A DNA stretch of 64,000 nt from Favolaschia claudopus (lineage: Eukaryota > Basidiomycota > Agaricomycetes > Agaricales > Mycenaceae). Of this stretch, positions 56,865 through 64,000 are shown piece after piece. Within the stretch, counting starts at the first letter, position 1. Every line of letters starts with the position of its first letter. The DNA lies in NCBI GenBank assembly GCA_037176885.1, contig JAWWNJ010000012.1, forward strand, positions 2,232,001-2,296,000, given 5' to 3'. The notes under the pieces are model-generated. The model saw only the letters and a list, made by a program, of their open reading frames with translations. It had not been told where the DNA came from and searched no databases. The position numbers and the translations under genes were made by a program.

Positions 56865-58408
56865 ATGTTGAGGATTGCAGCGCTCCGCGGTTGGCGCACT
56901 GTTCTACAGCAATTCCCATCTCAAGCATCCTTAAAATCATATATCTCTCGGAGCACCCTATGGAGCTATAAGCGTTCTATTTCATCTGCCCCGACACCGT
57001 TCCCTTCCGCGTTAGTTTCTGCTGCTGTGAAAGAACTGCCTCCGTTCATTAACCCACCGGGGAAGTATAGTTGGCACAGATTCAACCATCCACCAAAATC
57101 CATTCTCATTGTCAACAAACTCCGCACACAGCCTGTCATCCTAGCCATCGACGCCTTTCTCGAGTGCGTTCGCAGCACGGTCCACATTCCGACTTCCATT
57201 CAATATAATCTATCTATCTAGACACGTCCATACAACATATCCTGGCGTTCGAGTGTTTCACGAAGACCGTCCCGACATTCCGCATGGCGCTGAAGTATGG
57301 CACCAGGGTAGCGTTTGTGCTACTGGAGTGCAATTCTTGCATTTTCACGTCCGTTTATAGGCGACAAAGCTGAAAAAATCGATTTGGTAGTCACGCTAGG
57401 TGGCGACGGTACCATCCTTCATGCGTCCTCGCTCTTCAGCTCTGGTGCCGTTCCGCCGGTCCTCAGTTTCTCTATGGGAACTCTAGGCTTCCTTTTACCG
57501 TTTCGCAAGTTTTCCCCCGTGACATACCGAAACTCTAACTCACACATCTGAACAGACATCGATGATTTTGCCAAAGCACTGGAAAGCGTCTTCCATGGCA
57601 AAGCAACCATTCTTGACAGAATGAGACTCGCATGCACCTTTTACAATGAAGATCTCTCCAAAAAAGGCGAAGATGGCGAAGGCTTGTGTTCATCTTCATA
57701 CTTCGCTTAGCCTGCAATATTCAACTTCGTCTACAGCATGGCAAGTAATGAACGAAATTGCATTGCACCGAGGAGCCAGTCCACATTTGAACACTATCGA
57801 CATTTATGTTGACGGTCAACATCTGACCGAGGCTGTTGTAATTATACTGTTGTTTCTGCTTTGATTCGTGCCCGATATCTTGCTTTACAGTCAGATGGCC
57901 TCATTGTATCCACTCCAACGGGCTCAACAGCCTACTCGTTATCAGCAGGCGGACCCATCGTTCACCCATCTCTCAGCGCCCTCGTTTTGACTCCCATTTG
58001 CCCTCGGAGTTTGTCATTCCGACCGCTGGTATTCCCTTTCTCTTCATCAATAACCCTGCGAGTACGTTTCACCGCTCTCATCGTAAAATTCTTTTCCCTC
58101 TAATTTGCAACTTGCACCTTACTCAGATCGGCGACCGCAGCCGCGCCCCTGCCGGCGTTTCAATGGACGGCCGCGCCTCACGGACGTTGAATCCGGGTGA
58201 GTCCGTCACCGTACATGCCTCGCCATACCCAGTGCCATGCATCAACCGGTCGTCCATTGCCGATGAGGATGAAACCACGGGCACGCACGAAGTCCATGAA
58301 GGTGCTGGTCCGGGCAAGGAAGACGACTGGGTTCGCGACATCAACAATCTCCTTCAGTATAACGCAACATTTCGGAGCAAGGCTCTGCTGCGACACAGTC
58401 GAACTTGA
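56865..58408 (+). CDS. NAD(H) kinase, mitochondrial Pos5-like
   Basis: The ATG at 56865 gives [20 protein letters not shown], an Arg-containing amphipathic presequence typical of mitochondrial import. The kinase core has [20 protein letters not shown], the catalytic [88 protein letters not shown] and [25 protein letters not shown] and the later NE/D motif are the signatures of NAD kinases, which make NADP(H) from NAD(H) and ATP. Several introns of 50-70 nt interrupt the exons. It ends [11 protein letters not shown]. About 400 residues. The presequence and gene length fit the mitochondrial Pos5 branch. Confidence 0.92.
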
Positions 58409-58766
58409 GATGGGAGGTCGCTGAATCCGAACGAACAAAGATGCACGATTTAGGACAATTATTTTATTATACGCAATGTACGATAGATGGAAACACGCTT
58501 GGAATACAGTTTGGAAATCCAAATGAATTTCTCTAAACCAGTGAAACGGGTACTACTCTACAACCAAATGATACAGTGTGGATGATGTGGATAAGTATGT
58601 ACAAGTGAGGTGGCATCGCAAGACGCGAAAGGGTATGGGTATGGGTATCGATACTAACCAGAGAGATAGATGGCGCGTGGCCGTCGTGTTGTGGCGTGAA
58701 TGTAATTGCATTATGCCAAAGAGGAATCCTGTGTTGGCACAAGATATGAGGTCGCGGGTCTTTCAT
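58409..58766. other. Convergent intergenic region
   Basis: Holds the 3' flanks of the NAD kinase gene (+) and the small unknown gene (-). A short (gggtat)n run occurs near 58630-58650. No gene is seen. Confidence 0.4.
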
Positions 58767-59294
58767 TCAGCCCATGCGTGGTAGCCACGACTTCTTCGCA
58801 GCCTTTGTGCTCCTCCCGGACGGCGACGACTGCCTCGAACGCGTCGGCGGTGACGGTGATGAACGCGTTTTACGCAGGATATCAACCTCCTCCTTCGTCA
58901 TGTCCGTCGGAATTGCAAGATACGTCGGGGGAGAGTTCGCGTCAGGCGTAACGATGATGTCGATGACGCCGCCGCATAATTGGCGTGCCACCGCCGCAAA
59001 CCATGCGCTCTCCGAAATGCGCACAACGCGTGGTTCATGGCGGTTGATTGTTGCGACAGTATTGAACGAGATGCGGTCTCGGGGAATGTCTGCGAGCTCG
59101 ATGAACTCTTTCTGTGCTATATCGAGAGCAGTCTGCAGAGACACGCCACTCACTCAGTATTCGTACGAAACAGCAAGTATTGGAGTGGAAGGCACCTCGT
59201 ATGTTATCGCGGGACGGACGTAGACCAGCCGATTCAGATAGCGGTAGGTTATGTAGTCGGGGAGGGCAGGGGTAGAGGTTTTAATGGTGGCCAT
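58767..59294 (-). CDS. Small conserved protein of unknown function
   Basis: Exon 1 from ATG 59294 encodes MATIKTSTPALPDYITYRYL and NRLVYVRPAITYE. A 63-nt intron (gtgcct...ctgcag) leads to TALDIAQKEFIELADIPRDR, then ISFNTVATINRHEPRVVRIS and ESAWFAAVARQLCGGVIDI. The C-terminus is Ser/Lys-rich (PTRSRQSSPSGRSTKAAKKS). About 155 residues. The even mix of helices and strands suggests a small folded domain, but I do not recognise the family. Confidence 0.65.
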
Positions 59295-59755
59295 GAGCGA
59301 ATGGTCGGGGGGATAATGACAAGTGAGTTTGAACAATGAGACAAAAGGGACGTGGTATATATACAGCCGAAGCGGTGCTGATACAACCGACGCGGACAGC
59401 GTGAGCGTCGGACAATTCAAGCTTATAGACCAGTGCCTGCAGTGTTGGTTGGTCTCAGCGCAGCCGGGCTGTTCGAGTATGCACAGCCCGACGGCTGGGG
59501 CAATGGAGATGACATTCAGCGGTAGAAAAGCAGAAGCTGCGGGAGAACCCAAGCCTGTCCATTGTACTGCAGAGAGGGAGAGAGCTGTTGGATGTTGCAG
59601 CGCACAGGACCTAACAAGGTCAAAACCAATACACCAAGTTGAAGTCAACAACGCGACTCGATCATACAATCAATTCCAAAATGGCAAGCCCGAAAAATAG
59701 AGATAAATTACAGCAGTACAGGCGATACAAAGTCTTATAGATACAGCAGCAGGCG
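59295..59755. other. Intergenic region
   Basis: This is the promoter of the small unknown gene and the 3' flank of the Asteroid-like gene. No repeat or gene is seen. Confidence 0.4.
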
Positions 59756-62250
59756 CTAAGCATCTGCATTCTCCAGTAATCCAAACAATCCACCGGCACC
59801 AGGCTTTCTGGAATTTTTCACAGGTAACACAGACACCTGCTTGGCCTTCTTCGGTTTCTTTTTTCGGTCATCGCCAAACGTCTCTGTGATATCGTCAATG
59901 CAGGCCTGCCAAAGAGAATCGAGAATATCCCGTTGTCGACCACCCGTCAGGGACGCATGAAAATCTACTCCGGAGAATAGCGACGCAGGTGAGGGCAAGC
60001 GCTGATTGACCAAGAGGATTTGGGAGAAGTGATCAATGCTCTCCAGAGTCGCAAGAACTTGCGCAGTCAGCTGAACATTTCGATCTAGAATTTCCGGCAA
60101 TGCATCATCCTGTCCTGGGGAGACGGTGCCTTCAGGCGTCCAAGAAAACGCGGAAAGGAAGCACCGAGCTTCGTTCCTGGTCCATCGCTCTTTCTCCCGC
60201 TCCTTGCTACCGTTTTCCAGTGCTCGGGAGTTCAACGTCAGAAGAACCCATCGCAGGCATACGGCGACAGCCACATGTTGTGGCGGAAGAGACCGGATAG
60301 CTGTCGTGTCCGACTTCAACAAACGGAGAAAAACGGTAAATCGATCCCCTTCCGATCGGGATAATATTGGAACATCGACAGACACCGTCAAGTCAGCAGT
60401 TGATATTGAGGACAAGAGATCAGAGACGAAGTGAACAGTCACTGTTTCCTCTGCTATCCGCGTTCCTCGACGAACATATTCAGTTATTATTGGAGGTTGA
60501 ACCACTTCGGTTTGTGATGAAGATGTGGGCACCGTTCCGCCCTCATCTTCGTTGTCTTGGTCCGCTGGTATACTGAGGCGGTGCAAAGCACCTTTTAATG
60601 GTGCCAGTAGATCTGCTCCATCCCTCTCATCATCATCTGAATCCGATTCCACGACATCTATCAATTCGTCCTCGTCCTCATCTTCGTTGTCCTCTTCGGT
60701 CGCACCATCATCATCACCCTCTAAAAGTGGTAGCCCAACGGTATTGTGCAGAACCGCGTATCCCATCAGTCGGATAGGTCTCCCAAACACCCGACTGACG
60801 GTTTCTAAATCCGGGGTTTCTAAGAACAACCTTGGCCAGGAGGTTCCAGAGTGTAAAGCGTCCAGAACTTTAGGGTCAAGATGGCCATCTCTATATGCTG
60901 AGAGGTATTTGCTTCTGAGCTCATTCTGTTGAATGAGTCCGTCGTCATTGTCGCCTTCTTCCAGCAATGATGCTTCAGCTGTAACATGCCGGGACAACAT
61001 CGGCAAAATGGGACAGATGTCGGCGTCATGCAATGCGCATATCTCTGTAGGCCAGAGATCTTGAGAGTCATCCTCGCTTTTCGGTAACGCATACTGCAAA
61101 GTGGCTTCCACGATCCGATCGACAATCGCTTCAACTTCTCCTGAACCCATCGAAGAGATCGAACGAAGAAGAAGTGCGGTTACTGTTTTATCGATGAGAT
61201 CCATGACGCCTCCAAGCTGCTTTTGCCTCCCTTTCTGAGTGGACGCAGAGAGAATCGAATTTAGGGCGGCCGCTACCCGAGTAATGCGCTGCGACAACGT
61301 GAGTTGTCGCTCGAAGAAAAGGAGTTGAACATTTCGACGCGCTGAGGACAGGTGACTTGTGAAGTCGTTCCCCACCAGCGCACCAAACAGTGGAAGTAGG
61401 GTGACGGGAATATTGAGATGCGATGCTAGAGTCGTCGGACGATATGCTGTGAACGTCAGAGAGAGTCCAGACGTGCTTTCTGGCGGAATCAAGCCGCGCG
61501 AAAGGCCGGAATTCGCAACTTTCTTTTTGGCCTTGGGTTTACGAACTTGCTGGAAGTCGCCATCCTCGAAGGCGGCGAGTTCCTCCGCTGCGGGCATATT
61601 CCAAACCATCTCGTCCAAGGGAATATACCCTCGATATCCTTCCGCATTCAAAATGACGAAATCTGAGTCAGTACCAACAACGAAGGCACCGACTCTGCCT
61701 GCGAGTTCAACTGCATAGGGATCTCCTTCCTCGTCCGCATAGTGGATAGATACGGCGTCGGTTCGCTGGCAAATTGCTTTCAGCGCATCCAGACAAGCCG
61801 AATACGAGAGAGGCGGTAGTATTCTCGACTCATTCAGGAATCGGGGACTAGATCGTGACGCCGTAGAAGTGCGGAAAAATATCAGAGAGTGCGAGACATT
61901 CGACTGTGTTAGACGAGAGATTTGTGTTGGGAATTTGAGACTCGGGCAGGGGCCTGTGATATATAAGAATCATTGGATGTTGGTCAAGAGGACAACAGAC
62001 CGTCGAAAACAACGTAAACAGTAAAACCCACGTTTACCCAAGCCTCGACCACATTTGTAACAGCCTTGCCGAAAGCTGCATACTGTCCACCGTAGACCCA
62101 AGGCAGACCAGAGGATCGGTATACATCATATATGAACGACCATCCATCTACGACAATTCTCGTTCGACTGGAGTCATTATTAGGAAGCGAAAGAGTTTCT
62201 GATAGTTTGCGGTGTTCCCGTAAGTAGGTACTGAGACCATGAACACCCAT
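59756..62250 (-). CDS. Asteroid/XPG-like nuclease-family protein
   Basis: The ATG at 62250 gives MGVHGLSTYLREHRKLSETL, the XPG N-terminal signature, followed by RIVVDGWSFIYDVYRSSGLP (metal-ligand Asp) and VNVGFTVYVVFDG. After introns the Asteroid-type middle has FVVGTDSDFVIL, EGYRGYIPLDEMVWNMP and LFGALVGNDFTSHL, where Asp residues occupy XPG-I positions. The long C-terminal part is helical with an acidic insert (EEDNEDEDEDELIDVVESDS). It ends with a basic patch (DDRKKKPKKAKQVS) and GLFGLLENADA. Around 800 residues. Asteroid proteins are related to FEN1/XPG structure-specific nucleases, but their activity is not well defined. The acidic active-site residues appear largely retained. Confidence 0.85.
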
Positions 62251-62579
62251 GGTGGCGGGAACCGAGAGTCCGAGACTGCGCCCAGAAAGGCGGAATTGGC
62301 ACCGTGCCCAGGGAAGAACGCAAGAGGAAGTTCGGCGTTGAGAAGGACACAAGAAGAGTCACACCAACTCAACACCGAACCTAGGGTTAGGTTTCTGCAG
62401 ATGGAATCCCCAAAACCAATTGGGTGTGCAGTCGTACGCGTAGACCAGGGAAGGCCCATAGTGCGATATACGAGGCCACAGTGTTGGTCAAAGACTACAT
62501 GTGGAAGCAGATATGTCCGAAGTTATACGGTCTGTCAACGACATCGATAGTAACCGACGCGTAGATACTAGATACTAAG
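62251..62579. other. Intergenic region
   Basis: Upstream region of the Asteroid-like gene and 3' flank of the Dabb gene, both on the minus strand. No gene is seen. Confidence 0.4.
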
Positions 62580-63015
62580 CTAGAACTGTCCCGGACTGTA
62601 ATCCACTGCCTGGGCTATCTCAACTTTGGTAGAAATCATCTTCACAAAAGCTTGGTGAGCTGGATCTGAGGCTACATAGTAGTCTCGGTCCGCAGTTGAC
62701 TCGAATTCGACAACGAAGGCGTATTCGATGCCCTTCTGTCGTATGGGTTAGATCTAGCACACATGCATTTTTTTTTCAACATACCTGAAGCCCTTCAGGA
62801 GAGTTGTCTTTTCCACCAGTCACCGATTTGATATACGGCTTCTTGGATTCTGGGTGAACACAGCTGTCTTTCAACGCCAGTAGAGCTTGGCAAGCCTGGA
62901 CATGTTAGTCAGACTTTGAACAGATATGTACATGGAGTAGACACGATACATCTTCTGCAGCGGTGGCACTTGTGCCAGACTTGAATTTGAACATCACGAT
63001 GTGGATGAGAGGCAT
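62580..63015 (-). CDS. Dabb (stress-responsive A/B barrel) domain protein
   Basis: Three exons splice to about 110 residues: MPLIHIVMFKFKSGTSATAA and ED, then ACQALLALKDSCVHPESKKP and YIKSVTGGKDNSPEGLQ, then KGIEYAFVVEFESTADRDYY, VASDPAHQAFVKMIS and VDYSPGQF. The introns (about 54 and 49 nt) have normal ends. The opening IHIVMFKF, the EYAFVVEF strand and the DPAHQAF motif are the Dabb-domain signature. Members form ferredoxin-like barrels; some act in stress responses or as small cyclases and decarboxylases in biosynthesis. The function here is not known. No signal peptide, so it is likely cytosolic. Confidence 0.88.
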
Positions 63016-63584
63016 TTTGAGCAAGGAAACAAGGACAAGCAAGATCTCGCCCCGAGGTTGGTTCTTTTTAAACCAAGGCTGAATAAGATGCGAGGTGGGT
63101 CAGCCATAGGGCCGGCCAAGTGGGTCTTCATGGAATTGAAACGGAAGTTTGTAATCTTGTTTGTCCACTACGCCAACCAAACATATAGCAACCCCAATTA
63201 GGAAATTGTGCCAAGACCATGGGCAAACGTCTCCGGAAGCCAAAATAGCGGCATGTGCGAGCCAGTTCATGCTTGAGACAAAGCGAACATCGACCGACGA
63301 CCTCGGAAAAGTTTTTTTCGGGCGCCTATGCTCAAGTATGGTGCTCGGGTATCATCACACTCGCAACAACGGCATCGAGAACAGGTGGGGCAGAAGGATC
63401 GTCGTGGACTCTGTACTCTCATGTAACATTGTATTGAGTAGGATCACTGTAGTAGGATCTCTCCAGGATGAGAGTCCGTGAGTCGGAGAATGAGCTTGAG
63501 GAATAATCGGCAGGACCTGCCGCCTCCGGCAATCAAGCATCAATGAAAGTTCTCACACCGAACCTACGAGAGCACTGGTGATAC
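63016..63584. other. Intergenic region
   Basis: Upstream of the Dabb gene. It contains a stretch (63164-63212) related to 30311-30352. No supported gene. Confidence 0.4.
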
Positions 63585-63590
63585 AGGGAT

Positions 63591-63632
63591 GATGGCGGAT
63601 GATGGCGGAATGATGGCGGAATTGATGGCGGA
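63591..63632 (+). repeat. Short GATGGCGGA repeats
   Basis: Four copies of gatggcgga start at 63591, 63601, 63612 and 63624, with the spacing growing from 10 to 11 to 12 bp. Confidence 0.9.
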
Positions 63633-64000
63633 AACTACTGAACAGATTTCCGTTCATGGAAATTAGGTGAATATCTGTCCACGGAATTCATAGCATGGAT
63701 TTCCGTTCAGAAGAAATAGTTGTTTTCACTTCACGGAATTCACACCATGGGTTTCTGTTAACGAGAATCAGCTGATTTCAGTGCACGAATTTGACTTCAG
63801 AGAAACCTGTTCACACTTTCTCATTTTAGGATATCCCTTCACTGAATTCGCATCATGGATTTCCGTTCACGAGAATCAGTTGATTTCCGTTCACACATTT
63901 GACTTCACCAAGATGTCTTCAGGAAATTGTCTCCACTGAATTATGTATAGCGATCTTCTTGCATCGAATTCCCAGGAAGCATTTCTCTGGAGTAATTTTA
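63617..64000 (+). repeat. Degenerate minisatellite with a unit of about 52-56 bp
   Basis: Related units begin near 63680, 63732, 63784, 63840, 63892 and 63934. Recognisable cores are cacggaattcat/cac, catggatttccgttca and cgagaatcagttga. Divergence is high, and the array continues past the window end. Confidence 0.75.

Noticed and set aside
1..64000. CRISPR array, bacterial defence island, provirus or rRNA
   Set aside because: No regularly spaced exact repeats with unique spacers, no viral structural or replication genes and no rRNA-like segments. Gene structure throughout is that of an intron-rich fungal chromosome.

Overview
The window looks like chromosomal DNA from a filamentous basidiomycete, most likely an Agaricomycete. 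Genes are broken by many introns of about 45-70 nt with GT..AG ends. Coding exons resume in frame once these are removed, and several predicted proteins belong to families I know mainly from mushroom-forming fungi (a seven-helix DUF6533 protein, an F-box-like orphan, a paralogous coiled-coil pair). There is no bacterial-type operon structure, no CRISPR array and no rRNA. All coding models below were spliced by eye, so internal splice sites are less certain than the existence of each gene.

Layout. 0-8.2 kb: a TmpA-like membrane flavoprotein-family gene (+), a thioredoxin-TPR fusion (-), an unrecognised Cys-rich conserved protein (-) and a 4-coumarate-CoA-ligase-like adenylate-forming enzyme with a possible peroxisomal C-terminus (-). 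8.8-18 kb: an ALY/REF-like RRM protein (+), the ER cargo receptor cornichon/Erv14 (+), an N-acetylglucosamine-kinase-like ATPase (+), a 2-hydroxyacid dehydrogenase (-), a GT49/LARGE-like glycosyltransferase (-) and the first coiled-coil paralogue (+). 18-24.7 kb: a 472-bp MITE with long terminal inverted repeats whose right end lies 14 bp before the ATG of the next gene, two F-box-like orphans, a C2H2 zinc-finger protein and a DEK_C-SWIB protein. 24.9-32 kb: Hrd3/SEL1L of the ERAD ubiquitin ligase, oligoribonuclease, an intron-containing tRNA-Leu and a secreted G1 (glutamic) protease. 32.9-44.3 kb: a large Bud4/anillin-like protein, a DUF6533 seven-helix protein, Bud13, a 5'-truncated LINE remnant and an amidohydrolase. 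44.3-46.6 kb: a gene-poor stretch with a duplicated exon-intron unit, a candidate microprotein and an exact 80-bp tandem duplication. 46.6-63 kb: the second coiled-coil paralogue (apparently frameshifted), a bHLH factor, a GT17 glycosyltransferase, a long BRCT protein, a mitochondrial-type NAD kinase, an unknown small protein, an Asteroid/XPG-like protein and a Dabb-domain protein. The last 400 bp are a degenerate minisatellite that runs off the window.

Most genes are housekeeping functions of secretion and ER quality control (Erv14, Hrd3, glycosyltransferases), RNA metabolism (ALY/REF, Bud13, REX2), cytokinesis (Bud4/anillin) and chromatin or DNA repair (SWIB, BRCT). I see no single pathway cluster. 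The most notable items are structural: near-identical 52-nt introns flanking a 14-nt exon, the promoter-proximal MITE, a dispersed paralogue pair with one frameshifted member, and the duplicated-exon region at 44.8-45.1 kb.
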